Of a stretch of 64,000 nucleotides of DNA, positions 26,025-35,449 are shown one piece after another. The translations under genes and the position numbers were made by a program. How positions within the stretch are numbered: the stretch's first letter is position 1; each line of letters starts with the position of its first letter. The notes below the pieces were generated by a model. It worked only from the letters and a program-made list of their open reading frames with translations, made no database searches and had not been told where the DNA came from. This stretch comes from Pedobacter frigoris (GTDB lineage Bacteria; Bacteroidota; Bacteroidia; Sphingobacteriales; Sphingobacteriaceae), in contig NZ_SWBQ01000007.1 in assembly GCF_005116445.1 (NCBI RefSeq), positions 1-64,000 on the forward strand. Direction: 5' to 3'.

Positions 26025-26909
26025 ATGATAAGCCTGCTTACCCCCACGCACTGGAAAGACTACGAGTTGCTTGATTGTGGTGATTTTGAAAAATTAGAAC
26101 GTTTTGGAAATCTAGTATTATCCAGACCGGAGCCTCAGGCTGTATGGAAAAAAACACTATCTGAACAAGAATGGAAAAAAGCGACACACATTCGCTTTAA
26201 AGGACGTTCTGCTACTTCGGGTGAGTGGATTAAAAACTCGGCACATCTGCCAGACAGGTGGAATGTGGAGTATAAAAATGATGATGTAACCATCAATCTT
26301 CGCCTGGGACTCACTTCTTTTAAGCATGTAGGTGTGTTTCCGGAACAAGCGGTAAATTGGGACTACATATCTTCATGTATCCGCAAATTCAAAACGCCTA
26401 GTCCTAAAGTCCTCAATTTATTTGCCTATACCGGCGCAGCATCACTAATTGCCAAAGCAGCCGGAGCAGATACGACACACGTAGATTCTATAAAACAAGT
26501 GGTCAACTGGGCAAATGAAAATCAGGAGCTTTCTAAATTGAAAGATGTACGCTGGGTAGTGGAAGATGCCTTAAAATTCGTGAAAAGAGAATTGAAAAGG
26601 GGCAAAAAATACAATGGGATTATCCTGGACCCCCCTGCTTTTGGGCATGGTCCAAATGGTGAAAAATGGAAACTGGAAGACCATATTCAGGAAATGATGC
26701 ATGATGTTGTGCAGTTGCTTGATGATGATGAACACTTCCTGATCTTAAACACGTATAGCTTAGGTTTTTCTTCTGTAATTGTCGAAAACCTGATTAAAAC
26801 GTCTTTCCCTCAGGTGAAAAACCTGGAAACAGGAGAATTATACCTGCAGGCAACTTCAGGGATTAAACTTCCACTGGGTGTATTTGGTAAATTCAACAAG
26901 TTTAAATAA
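26025..26909 (+). CDS. Class I SAM-dependent methyltransferase, RlmI/K-like
   Basis: This 294-residue protein resembles the C-terminal catalytic part of RlmI/RlmK-type 23S rRNA methyltransferases. It shows a SAM-binding loop LNLFAYTGAASLIAKAAGA (about 125-143), an acidic residue after the next strand (THVDSIKQVVNWANEN), and the DPPAFGHG motif IV (about 202-209). It lacks the N-terminal PUA domain of full RlmI. The target is therefore probably an RNA base, but this is inferred from family. It follows the MlaEF-like genes by 13 bases. A short hairpin (26918-26940) lies just downstream. Confidence 0.85.
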   Translation: MISLLTPTHWKDYELLDCGDFEKLERFGNLVLSRPEPQAVWKKTLSEQEWKKATHIRFKGRSATSGEWIKNSAHLPDRWNVEYKNDDVTINLRLGLTSFKHVGVFPEQAVNWDYISSCIRKFKTPSPKVLNLFAYTGAASLIAKAAGADTTHVDSIKQVVNWANENQELSKLKDVRWVVEDALKFVKRELKRGKKYNGIILDPPAFGHGPNGEKWKLEDHIQEMMHDVVQLLDDDEHFLILNTYSLGFSSVIVENLIKTSFPQVKNLETGELYLQATSGIKLPLGVFGKFNKFK

Positions 26910-27295
26910 AAAATAAAGCGTCGGGGACCTAATCCGACGCTCTCAAACACACCTAAACCAGTAACACCTTACTGAACTAAGTTTCTTTCCAGCGATTTAA
27001 AAAGGAGCTTCCGGAAGGGCTCCGGAAGCATTTCTATCAACTTAAACCAACCAAATTTATCTTTATCATCCTGACCACGTCCATGGCCAGAAGAATTATT
27101 TAGAATCATTTCAAATAACTCTGCAAGTATAGCAAGTTATTTAGAATAATTCCAAGCAACTTGAATAAATATTTTAATATATCCTTGCCGACTAATTTTT
27201 AATTCGTTGTAAGAATGGTATACTTGTATGATTTTAAAATTATCAGGTCAACAACTAATACTTTAATATCTTACCATAAAAAACACAATCAAAAA
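26910..27295. other. Intergenic region with two hairpins
   Basis: No gene is visible. The first hairpin, GCGTCGG (26918-26924) with CCGACGC (26934-26940), lies 9 bases after the methyltransferase stop codon and is a plausible terminator, though it lacks a T-tract. The second, GCTTCCGG (27006-27013) with CCGGAAGC (27021-27028), stands alone. The remainder is AT-rich and should hold the promoter of the lipoprotein gene; TATCCTTG near 27180 resembles the -7 box with one mismatch. Confidence 0.5.
26918..26940 (+). terminator. Possible terminator after methyltransferase gene
   Basis: A 7-bp GC-rich stem with a 9-base loop lies immediately downstream of the methyltransferase stop codon. The bases that follow are not T-rich, so termination may be weak or need help. 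Confidence 0.45.
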
Positions 27296-28354
27296 ATGAA
27301 ATTATCTCATCTAGCAGGGATGCTTTTAGTTGGAGCTGCATCATTCGGTATATTCACCAGTTGCTCTTCAGAAGCTAAAAAGACAAACGGAAAAACTATT
27401 AAAACGGCAGCCGGAGTCGACTCGACTTTAATTGAAACCGAAGGGGAAACCGAAATTGTACGCGAACCAATTGACACCGCTAAATACAATGCATTGATTA
27501 AGAAAAATGCAAACGGAGATACCACCGGAAAATGGCCGGTTAAAAAACAACCCTATCCTTTGGACGGCGCCATACTTCCATTTAAACGTATTGTGGTATA
27601 TTATGGCAACCTGCATTCTAAAAAAATGGGCGCTTTAGGTGAGTATGCGCCTAAAGAAATGTGGAGAAGATTAAATGCTGAGGTGAAAAGATGGGAAAAA
27701 GCAGATCCTTCTACTCCTGTTCAGGCTGGTGTACACTACATCGCTGCTGTCGCCAGCGGCACGCCTGGAAAAGATGGAAAATACATCAACAGGATGGGCA
27801 ACAAACAGATTGATTCTGTGCTGAAAATTGCCAAAATGCAAAAAAACACGATCGTGTTTCTGGATTTGCAGGTTGCACTCAGCACCATCAAAGCTGAGTT
27901 GCCGCATATAGAAAAATACCTGCAATTGCCTTTTGTACACCTGGGTATCGACCCTGAATTCTCTATGAAAGATGGTTCTAAACCAGGTAAGAAAATTGGA
28001 ACTTATGACGCTGCAGACATCAACTACGTTTCGCAACACCTTGCAGATATGGTAAAAAAATACAACCTGCCTCCCAAAGTATTTGTGATACACAGATTTA
28101 CCCGTAAAATGGTAAGTAACTACCAGAACATCAAATTACGTCCTGAAGTTCAGATTGTAATGCACATGGATGGATGGGGCGAACCTGACTTAAAAATCGG
28201 AACATACCGTCACTTCATTTACTCAGAGCCAGTGCAGTTTACCGGATTCAAGTTATTTTATAAAAACGATTTGAAGAAAGCACCAAACCGTTTGATGACA
28301 CCGGAAGAATTATTGAAGTTAAAACCGGCGCCGATTTATATTCAGTACCAGTAG
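27296..28354 (+). CDS. Conserved lipoprotein of unknown function
   Basis: This 352-residue protein starts MKLSHLAGMLLVGAASFGIFTSC, a lipoprotein signal with lipobox FTSC. I chose the ATG at 27296 because the longer reading from 27215 adds 27 unrelated residues before the signal. The mature N-terminus is Lys/Thr/Glu-rich. From about residue 110 it looks like a globular alpha/beta barrel, with strand-like segments FKRIVVYYGN, HYIAAVAS, TIVFLDLQVAL, FVHLGIDPEF, KVFVIHRF and VQIVMHMDGWG each followed by a helix. Asp and Glu at the strand ends (DLQ, DPEF, DGWGEPD) hint at an enzyme related to TIM-barrel hydrolases, but I do not recognise a named family. It is followed by a terminator-like hairpin. 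Confidence 0.75.
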   Translation: MKLSHLAGMLLVGAASFGIFTSCSSEAKKTNGKTIKTAAGVDSTLIETEGETEIVREPIDTAKYNALIKKNANGDTTGKWPVKKQPYPLDGAILPFKRIVVYYGNLHSKKMGALGEYAPKEMWRRLNAEVKRWEKADPSTPVQAGVHYIAAVASGTPGKDGKYINRMGNKQIDSVLKIAKMQKNTIVFLDLQVALSTIKAELPHIEKYLQLPFVHLGIDPEFSMKDGSKPGKKIGTYDAADINYVSQHLADMVKKYNLPPKVFVIHRFTRKMVSNYQNIKLRPEVQIVMHMDGWGEPDLKIGTYRHFIYSEPVQFTGFKLFYKNDLKKAPNRLMTPEELLKLKPAPIYIQYQ

Positions 28355-28368
28355 ATCATTATAGCAAT

Positions 28369-28406
28369 AGAACCAGAGGCTGTCCGAAAAGGCACCCTCT
28401 GGTTCT
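28369..28406. terminator. Hairpin between converging genes
   Basis: An 11-bp stem (AGAACCAGAGG at 28369-28379, CCTCTGGTTCT at 28396-28406) lies between the lipoprotein gene (+) and the DUF6702 gene (-). Its right arm abuts the stop codon of the latter. The flanking T/A tracts are short, so it is a moderate candidate for a shared terminator. Confidence 0.65.
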
Positions 28407-28893
28407 TTACCACACGAACTCAGCCTTGCTATTCGGATTGTCCAATTTAGTACTCTTCCTCTTTCCTCCTACAATCGCATGGATCATATTGATCTGTGTT
28501 TCATGTTGTTCATACAGAATGTCATTTTGCACACTTATCGACTGTACCGCAGCCAGTGGCACCGTTTCAAAATAACACCAGGCGGCATCTTCCTGTATTT
28601 CGTAGCCTTGGTATTTTAAAACCACGGCCTTGCCATTTGCCCGGACCTTTAGATGGTCGGTCAAATAAGCTGAAATTAGCTGATCAAGCTGCTTGCGGTC
28701 TTTGGGTTTTAGGATATTTACCCTCGTCTTATACCGTTTATCCAATGCCTTTTCAAAATCATCAAAGAAAACACGTATGCTCACCTGGACGGTTTTTGTT
28801 TTTACGTTTTGCTCTATTTCAGTCACACTGACGTAGAATGGGTGGAAGAGGGTGGAAGAGGTTGAAACAAAAGAACAAAATGAACTGGAACAT
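28407..28893 (-). pseudogene. DUF6702-type gene, frameshifted by 10-bp duplication
   Basis: The body of this gene encodes HPFYVSVTEIEQNVKTKTVQVSIRVFFDDFE and on to EFVW, a DUF6702-like protein of about 155 residues. Its natural start appears to be the ATG at 28891-28893, which reads MFQFILFFCFNLFHP, a short export signal. However, a 10-bp unit is present twice in tandem at 28841-28860, so the start and the body are in different frames. Removing one copy joins them perfectly as MFQFILFFCFNLFHPFYVSVTEI. The uninterrupted body frame can start only at a TTG (28941-28943) and then lacks a convincing signal. It is divergent from the HupE/UreJ-like gene, a pairing common in Bacteroidota. It is either inactive, phase-switchable, or a sequencing error. 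Confidence 0.7.
28841..28860. repeat. 10-bp tandem duplication
   Basis: The unit GGTGGAAGAG occurs twice head to tail at 28841-28850 and 28851-28860. It lies at the junction of signal sequence and mature part of the DUF6702 gene. Because the unit is not a multiple of three, the duplication shifts the reading frame. Confidence 0.9.
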
Positions 28894-28962
28894 AATTGTT
28901 TAATTTCGATGTAAATTAAGATATTGCTTTGAATTCGAATCAAAAATATGAATTAAACACCA

Positions 28963-29547
28963 ATGGAAGATTTTAGTCTCTATTTTAACCTCGGCTGGCA
29001 CCATATTCTAGACTGGCAAGGTTATGATCACATCCTCTTTCTGCTTGCGCTATGTGGCATGTATACTGCCGCAGACTGGAAAAAAGTACTGATACTGGTA
29101 ACAGCTTTTACCATAGGCCATAGCATCACACTTGCGCTCAGCGTACTAAACGTAGTAAGCATCAACACGGCCCTCATAGAATTCCTGATACCGGTAACCA
29201 TACTGATTACCGCAAGCGCCAATATCCTTAGCAAAAAACAAAAGCCAAAAAATATCAGGCTTAAATACACTTTCGCATTATGTTTTGGTCTCATCCACGG
29301 CATGGGCTTTTCCAATTACCTCAAAAGCCTGCTCGGCAAAAGCACGAGCATTATAACTGAGTTGCTGGCATTTAACCTCGGACTGGAATTTGGACAGGTA
29401 ATTATCGTAACCGGAGTACTGATCATCTCATTTGTACTCATCTGGTTTGTAAAAATTAAGCGATGGGACTGGAATTTCTTCCTTTCATCAGCTATATTTG
29501 GTATCTCGTTTATCATGGCTGCAGAACGGCTGTCAGCGATTTTATAA
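28963..29547 (+). CDS. HupE/UreJ-family membrane protein
   Basis: This 194-residue protein has about six membrane helices and fits the HupE/UreJ_2 family. Histidines characteristic of the family are present in GWHHILDWQGYDHILFLLAL (11-30 region), GHSITLALS and GLIHGMGFSNYL. Family members are proposed to move nickel or cobalt, but many Bacteroidota copies have no link to a nickel enzyme, and the role here is unknown. It is divergent from the DUF6702 gene (70 bases between starts) and is followed 8 bases later by the M1 peptidase gene, an arrangement I know from other Bacteroidota. Confidence 0.85.
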   Translation: MEDFSLYFNLGWHHILDWQGYDHILFLLALCGMYTAADWKKVLILVTAFTIGHSITLALSVLNVVSINTALIEFLIPVTILITASANILSKKQKPKNIRLKYTFALCFGLIHGMGFSNYLKSLLGKSTSIITELLAFNLGLEFGQVIIVTGVLIISFVLIWFVKIKRWDWNFFLSSAIFGISFIMAAERLSAIL

Positions 29548-29555
29548 TTTACCTC

Positions 29556-31883
29556 ATGAAGAAAGCTTTACTTCTGTTTGCAGCAACGATGCTCAGTGCT
29601 TCAGCATTTGCACAATTACTGAACAATCCAGGTTCAAATCACGGAAACAAATTCGAACAACTGGGAACCATCATATCTGATCCTAATTCTTACCGTTCCG
29701 CTTCAGGTGCTCCCGGACCTGCATACTGGCAACAAAGGGCAGATTATGACATCAATGCAGAACTGGATGAGAAGAACTTAAAGCTTACCGCCTCGGAAAC
29801 CATTACGTATTATAACAATTCCCCTGACCCATTAAGTTATTTATGGGTTCAATTGGATGAGAACCAGCACAAGGCCACCAGCGACAATAAGCTTACTGAA
29901 ACCAGTAAAATGTCTGATAAGATGAGCTATAAGGAGCTGGACGGCATCATCAGAAACGAAAATAACCTGGGTATAAACATCATCAAAATCACTGATGAAA
30001 ATGGGAAGTCCATCCCTTATGTCATCAACAACACCATGATGCGCATAGACCTCCCGGTTACATTAATGCCTAAAGGAAAATACAAATTCAGGATTTCATG
30101 GAATTACAACATCCCTGACCGCATGACCGTTGGCGGAAGAGGTGGATATGAGTATTTTGCTGAAGACGACAATTACTTATTCACCATGACACAGTGGTTT
30201 CCGCGCATGGCAGTATACTCTGATTTTCAGGGCTGGCAAAACAAACAGTTTGAAGGCCGTGGTGAATTTGCACTTGCTTTTGGAAACTATAAAGTGAACA
30301 TGACTGTTCCTGCTGATCACGTAGTAGGCGGCACAGGAGAATGCCAGAATTACAGCCAGGTACTTAGTGCAGCCAGTATGAAAAGATGGAACGAAGCACA
30401 ATCTGCCAAAGCACCTATAGAAATTGTAAACCTTGGTGAGATCAAATCCGGTCTTTCCAAAAAATCTTCCGCTAAGAAAACGTGGACTTATGTCGCAGAA
30501 AACGTAAGGGACTTTGCCTGGGTATCTTCACGCCGCCTGGTATGGGATGCTATGGCCACTTACATAGATGGCAAAAAGATCATGGCCATGTCTTACTATG
30601 GACCTGAAGCCTATCCGCTATACAACAAATACTCTACGAAAGTAGTGGCCCATACGTTAAAAGTATATTCTAAACACACCATTCCATACCCTTATCCGGT
30701 AGCCATTTCTGTAGAAGCAGCGAACGGCATGGAATATCCAATGATCTGCTTCAATTATGGCAGGGCAGAAAAAGACGGCACTTATACCGAAGCCATCAAA
30801 TATGGCATGATCGGTGTAATCATCCATGAAGTGGGCCATAACTTCTTCCCGATGATCGTGAATTCTGATGAAAGACAATGGAGCTGGATGGATGAAGGAC
30901 TGAATACTTTCTGCCAGTTTTTGGCTGAGCAGGAATGGGACAACCATTACCCTTCTCAGAGAGGCCCGGCACACAAGATCGTTGATTACATGAAAATGCC
31001 GAAAGACCAGCTGGAGCCTATCATGACCAACTCGGAAAACATCATCAATTTTGGACCGAATGCTTACGCAAAACCCGCAACAGCGCTCAATGTATTGAGG
31101 GAAACCGTGATGGGCCGTGAGCTATTTGATTATGCCTTCAAAGAATATGCTAGACGCTGGGCGTTTAAGCACCCCACTCCTGCTGATCTGTTCCGGACAA
31201 TGGAAGATGCATCTGCAGTAGACCTCGACTGGTTCTGGAGGGGTTGGTTTTTCAGCACAGACCCTGTTGATATTTCTTTGAATGACGTGCGTTATTACCG
31301 TATGAACAGTATGAAACAGGCTGTAGAAAACGTAGAAGACAAAAAAGCTTACGACAAAGATTCCAAATACATAGGCCGTGAACGCAATAAAGCGGCGGGT
31401 GTTAAATTTGCGGTAGAACAGGATACCAGTCTCCTTGACTTCTACAACAAGTTCGACCGTTTTGAAGTCAGCAAATCTGCCGATGACCAGTTTAAAACCT
31501 ATTACAACTCGCTTTCCGCTGACGAGAAAAAACTGTATGAAAGCAAAAAGAACTTCTACGAACTGGAATTCTCAAATGAAGGCGGCCTGGTGATGCCTAT
31601 CATCATCGAATGGACATTCAAAGACGGCAGTAAAGAAACCGACAGGATTCCTGCGTATATCTGGAGAAAGAATGAAAACAAAGTAACCAAGGTATTTGCC
31701 AAAGATAAAGAAGTGGCGTCAGTACAAATAGATCCTTACAGGGAAACAGCAGATATCGATGAGTCTAATAACTCATGGCCAAGAAAAGCACAGCCGTCTA
31801 GATTTGAATTGTTTAAACAACAACAGGCTCCGAGGGGTTCTTCTACAGGAAGTAATCCAATGAGAGATGCGAGACAGCGGTAA
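29556..31883 (+). CDS. M1-family zinc metallopeptidase
   Basis: This 775-residue protein has a signal peptide (MKKALLLFAATMLSASAFAQ). The gluzincin zinc site is complete: HEVGH at 424-428 and the third ligand E447 in WMDEGLNTF. Just upstream, EAANGMEYPM takes the place of the usual GAMEN substrate-binding motif. A long N-terminal beta domain (about 70-290) precedes the catalytic domain. The C-terminal third is a beta/helical region ending in a Gln/Arg-rich tail. It should be a periplasmic or surface aminopeptidase. I chose the ATG at 29556, which opens into the signal peptide; the longer reading overlaps the HupE-like gene. The 8-base gap suggests co-transcription with that gene. Confidence 0.93.
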   Translation: MKKALLLFAATMLSASAFAQLLNNPGSNHGNKFEQLGTIISDPNSYRSASGAPGPAYWQQRADYDINAELDEKNLKLTASETITYYNNSPDPLSYLWVQLDENQHKATSDNKLTETSKMSDKMSYKELDGIIRNENNLGINIIKITDENGKSIPYVINNTMMRIDLPVTLMPKGKYKFRISWNYNIPDRMTVGGRGGYEYFAEDDNYLFTMTQWFPRMAVYSDFQGWQNKQFEGRGEFALAFGNYKVNMTVPADHVVGGTGECQNYSQVLSAASMKRWNEAQSAKAPIEIVNLGEIKSGLSKKSSAKKTWTYVAENVRDFAWVSSRRLVWDAMATYIDGKKIMAMSYYGPEAYPLYNKYSTKVVAHTLKVYSKHTIPYPYPVAISVEAANGMEYPMICFNYGRAEKDGTYTEAIKYGMIGVIIHEVGHNFFPMIVNSDERQWSWMDEGLNTFCQFLAEQEWDNHYPSQRGPAHKIVDYMKMPKDQLEPIMTNSENIINFGPNAYAKPATALNVLRETVMGRELFDYAFKEYARRWAFKHPTPADLFRTMEDASAVDLDWFWRGWFFSTDPVDISLNDVRYYRMNSMKQAVENVEDKKAYDKDSKYIGRERNKAAGVKFAVEQDTSLLDFYNKFDRFEVSKSADDQFKTYYNSLSADEKKLYESKKNFYELEFSNEGGLVMPIIIEWTFKDGSKETDRIPAYIWRKNENKVTKVFAKDKEVASVQIDPYRETADIDESNNSWPRKAQPSRFELFKQQQAPRGSSTGSNPMRDARQR

Positions 31884-31929
31884 GATAATTACCGCGTCAT
31901 CTCGAAACTTCAAAAGAAATGACGAAGCT

Positions 31930-34900
31930 TTAAAACAACTTCGTCTGGCCTTTATCGTCGATTTCCAGATCTCCCGGATTGGTGATCTCCAGCTTAATTT
32001 CCTTTTTTGGTGTAGACCAGGTCTTTTTAGCAGATTCTTTAGTAACAGGTTCTTTAGTAGCAGGTTCTTTAGCAACTGGCGTCTCCTGTACAACAGGTGC
32101 TTCTTTCACTTCTTCAACCTGTTTCTCTATAGACTCGGCCTTTTCCTCCAGCGGTTCAGTCTTTTTCTCTACAGGTGGCTTTTCGGTGGTAAAAGCACGT
32201 TTTTTAGGCGCAGGCTCCGCTTTCGTTTCAAGTGCAGCAGGCTCTGTCTTAGTCTCAACATCCTCAACCCATGAAACAGTCAGCTCAGCAACACCCTCCT
32301 GCTCCACAACTTCTTCTTCAGCACCATCCTCAATACTTTCTGTTTCCTCTGTTTCCGGAAGCGGCACCTCTTCTCCATCAGCATCCTTACTTAGTGCAGG
32401 ATCTACCTGCTCCTCTTTGATGTCATCATCGAGTTCTATCTCTTCGTTGTGCAGTATGGATATATTCTTAACTTCATGCTGGGTTAGCCTGTTTCCATTT
32501 GCCTTGATCCCCTTCACATCAATAAATTCGGACAACACGATTTCCAGAGTCTCAGGAATCTGAGTTTTGCCTTTCAGAACATCTACGGTAAGTACCGCAG
32601 CCGGGTTGCTGGTCAGGTAGAGAAATTTGGAACCGCTCTCTTCGCTGATCAGGCTAAACTTCTTGCCCACTGCTATAGATTCAAATACAAAGCGTTTGAT
32701 GAAATAGTTCTTTGCTTTGTCTTCATACTGAACTACAGCAAAAGGTTTTTCAGGATCAAACTTCTGGATCAGTACCAGGTCTGCATCAAAGTGATTGCTC
32801 AGTTCGAAAGTGCTGAGCTCATACCAACCCTCTTTATGTACCTGAAGGATTTTATCATCTCCGTCAAATTCACCAAGATACTTACCCCTGCCATCCACAT
32901 TCAACCTTCTAAGCAGGTCATCATACCATATTTTTAGTCCGGAAAGTGTAGATACACCTTTGCTCTTCAGCAATACCTTTTTGATCGGGTATTTCGATAC
33001 GATATTACCCTGTGATCCGCGTCCTTTAATAGTCACCTCAGCATAGTCAATATCAAACTGAAGCTTTTTAAGTTTGGTATGTGGCTTAAGCTGTACCGTA
33101 ACAATCTCGGCCTCACCATTAGGATTGGCAGTAAAATACAGTATCTTAGAACCTTTGCTACCCTTGGTCAGGTCATACTCCTTATCACGGGTCACGCCCA
33201 CAACCGCAAAACGCTTGATATAAGAAACACCACTGGCGCCATCTTTATAAATCAGGTTATAAATCGTACGTTCATCACCTTTCTTAAACACCTGTGCATG
33301 CAATATACCTTTGCCAACAAAGGTTTTATCAGCCACTTTGGTGATGATACATTTGCCATCCTCTCTGAAAACAATGATTTCGTCCAGATCCGAACAATCT
33401 GCCACAAACTCATCTTTACGCAAGCCTGTACCAATAAATCCGTCTTCACGGTTCATGTATAACTTTACATTGGCCAGTGCCACTTTAGAAGCCTCTACCC
33501 TATCAAAAAGACGGATTTCTGTTTTACGTTCCCGTCCCTTTCCGTATTTATCTCTCAGTTTTTGGAACCATGCAATGGCATATTCAGTGAGGTGACGCAA
33601 ATGGTTTTTCACCACCTTGATCTCATCTCCCAGTGCCTTCATATGGTCATCCGCTTTCTTCACGTCAAAGCGGGTAATGCTGCTCATCGGTTTATCGATC
33701 AGCTTCTTAAAATCCTCAGGAAGAATGTCCCGGTAAAGATCAGGCTTGAACGGATCAAATAAGATATTCAATACCTCAACTACAGTATCAAAATTCGCAG
33801 AGTTTTCATATTCTGCATTTTTATACATCCCTTCCTGAATGAAGATCTTCAGCAATGAACTGAAGAAGATTTTCTCCTGCAACTCATGAAGCTTGATTTC
33901 CAGCTCCTGTTTCAGTAAAGCTTTTGTATGCTGTGTATTTTCTATAAGGATATCATTGACACTCAAAAACTGCGGCTTTTCACCCTTAATCACGCATGTA
34001 TTTGGAGAAATAGAGACCTCACAGGAAGTGAAAGCATACAAGGCATCAATGGTCACATCCGGAGAGATGCCCGGTGCAAGGTGCACCACAATCTCCACAT
34101 TAGCAGCCGTATTGTCTTCTATTTTCTTGATTTTGATTTTGCCTTTGTCATTCGCAGACAATACACTATCGATCACCGACCCGGTAGTTGTGCTAAATGG
34201 TATTTCGGTAATGACCAAAGTCTTTTTATCCTTTTCCGTGATCTTTGCCCTTACCCTGATCTTGCCGCCCCGCATGCCTTCATTGTATGCAGAAAAATCG
34301 GCCATACCGCCGGTAAAGAAATCAGGAAGGATGTTTGGACGGGTACCTTTTAAAACCTCAATGGAAGCATCAATTAACTCCAGGAAATTGTGGGGCATGA
34401 CCTTGGTGGCCAGACCTACCGCAATACCCTCTGCACCTTGTGCGAGCAGTAAAGGAAACTTGACCGGTAAAGTAATCGGTTCATTATTCCTTCCATCATA
34501 ACTCAACTGCCAGGCCGTAGTATCCGGATTAAAAACCACATCATTGGCAAATTTGGACAAACGGGCTTCGATATAACGCGGTGCAGCCGCACTGTCGCCG
34601 GTTACAGGATCACCCCAGTTACCCTGGCAATCGATCAAAAGGTCTTTCTGACCGATCTGCACCATTGCATCACCAATGGAAGCATCACCATGAGGATGGT
34701 ACTTCATGGTATTTCCGATCACGTTGGCCGCTTTATTAAAACGCCCGTCATCCATCTCTTTCAAAGAGTGCATAATACGTCGCTGAACCGGCTTTAAACC
34801 ATCATTGATGTGTGGTACGGCGCGATCCAGAATTACATAAGAAGCATAATCGAGGAACCAGTTTTCGTAAAGCCCGTTGATGGGGATTACGGTATGTGCA

Positions 34901-34938
34901 TTTTCTTCGTTTATGTTGTTTTCTACTTCGTCGCTCAT
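31930..34938 (-). CDS. parC: DNA topoisomerase IV subunit A (ParC)
   Basis: This 1002-residue type IIA topoisomerase subunit cuts and rejoins DNA to separate daughter chromosomes. The N-terminal winged-helix region has DRAVPHINDGLKPVQRRI and KYHPHGDASIGDAM; the catalytic tyrosine is Tyr122 in SAAAPRYIEARL. The C-terminal beta-pinwheel (about 500-830) has degenerate blades such as GKGILHAQVF and GSKILYFTANP. The last about 150 residues are a low-complexity tail rich in Glu, Lys, Pro and Ala with repeated PVAKEPATKEPVTKE-type units. The ATG at 34936-34938 is preferred over the TTG one codon upstream. Its partner gene parE lies 11 kb away on the same strand, separated by plus-strand tamB-tamL-yihY and a kinase. 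Confidence 0.95.
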   Translation of the reverse strand: MSDEVENNINEENAHTVIPINGLYENWFLDYASYVILDRAVPHINDGLKPVQRRIMHSLKEMDDGRFNKAANVIGNTMKYHPHGDASIGDAMVQIGQKDLLIDCQGNWGDPVTGDSAAAPRYIEARLSKFANDVVFNPDTTAWQLSYDGRNNEPITLPVKFPLLLAQGAEGIAVGLATKVMPHNFLELIDASIEVLKGTRPNILPDFFTGGMADFSAYNEGMRGGKIRVRAKITEKDKKTLVITEIPFSTTTGSVIDSVLSANDKGKIKIKKIEDNTAANVEIVVHLAPGISPDVTIDALYAFTSCEVSISPNTCVIKGEKPQFLSVNDILIENTQHTKALLKQELEIKLHELQEKIFFSSLLKIFIQEGMYKNAEYENSANFDTVVEVLNILFDPFKPDLYRDILPEDFKKLIDKPMSSITRFDVKKADDHMKALGDEIKVVKNHLRHLTEYAIAWFQKLRDKYGKGRERKTEIRLFDRVEASKVALANVKLYMNREDGFIGTGLRKDEFVADCSDLDEIIVFREDGKCIITKVADKTFVGKGILHAQVFKKGDERTIYNLIYKDGASGVSYIKRFAVVGVTRDKEYDLTKGSKGSKILYFTANPNGEAEIVTVQLKPHTKLKKLQFDIDYAEVTIKGRGSQGNIVSKYPIKKVLLKSKGVSTLSGLKIWYDDLLRRLNVDGRGKYLGEFDGDDKILQVHKEGWYELSTFELSNHFDADLVLIQKFDPEKPFAVVQYEDKAKNYFIKRFVFESIAVGKKFSLISEESGSKFLYLTSNPAAVLTVDVLKGKTQIPETLEIVLSEFIDVKGIKANGNRLTQHEVKNISILHNEEIELDDDIKEEQVDPALSKDADGEEVPLPETEETESIEDGAEEEVVEQEGVAELTVSWVEDVETKTEPAALETKAEPAPKKRAFTTEKPPVEKKTEPLEEKAESIEKQVEEVKEAPVVQETPVAKEPATKEPVTKESAKKTWSTPKKEIKLEITNPGDLEIDDKGQTKLF

Positions 34939-35449
34939 CAAAAAAGGATTGGATTTTGTAAATATAAGGGTTGAAATGCAATTTAGGAACAGAAGTTTTT
35001 AACAGTTCCTGGTTGAAAAATACTGCCTTTCAATCCATTGTTATCCGGAAACAAAAGATCACTTAAATTTGCTGGATAATGCGCCCTGGACAAGCACGCC
35101 TTCCGTTCTAGCCTTGTTTAGATTAAACACGGAGTAAACAGGGAGTAAACAAAGGGTATACACGCTTTATACCCGCTTAATGAGCGTGTAAACTCCCATT
35201 ATAATTCGTGTTAATTCCTGCTTACCTCCCAATTAAAACATAAGCAGGCTATAACCAATTGCAGGCTCGATTAGCACCTCTTTAGTGCCTTAACAACAAA
35301 GTATCATGGATTTGTGTTGATTAAAAAAACAATATATTTAAACAAATTAATTATTTCGATTGTAGAATTGTCGGATAACTAATTCTTTTTAGCCCAGATG
35401 GCATGGTTTTAGTTATTTATTGATTTGTAAAACCTTCAAATTATTTCAG
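34939..35449. other. Intergenic region between parC and tamB
   Basis: No gene is visible. The divergent promoters of parC and tamB should lie here. The middle part contains two direct copies of GGAGTAAACA (35131-35140 and from 35142) and a nested set of inverted repeats at 35141-35197. The remainder is AT-rich, with no other clear structure. Confidence 0.55.
35141..35197. promoter_or_regulatory. Nested inverted-repeat cluster, possible pseudoknot
   Basis: Three complementary pairs interlock here: GGGAGT (35141-35146) with ACTCCC (35192-35197); GGGTATA (35154-35160) with TATACCC (35168-35174); and ACACGCT (35160-35166) with AGCGTGT (35183-35189). The third pair uses the loop of the second, so both together would form an H-type pseudoknot. 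Function unknown; it could be a leader RNA structure or an overlapping operator set. Confidence 0.45.

Noticed and set aside
28894-28943. TTG-initiated extension of the DUF6702 frame (MIRIQSNILIYIEIKQL)
   Set aside because: It gives no sound signal peptide, and the ATG frame joins the body perfectly once one 10-bp copy is removed, so the extension is more likely chance.
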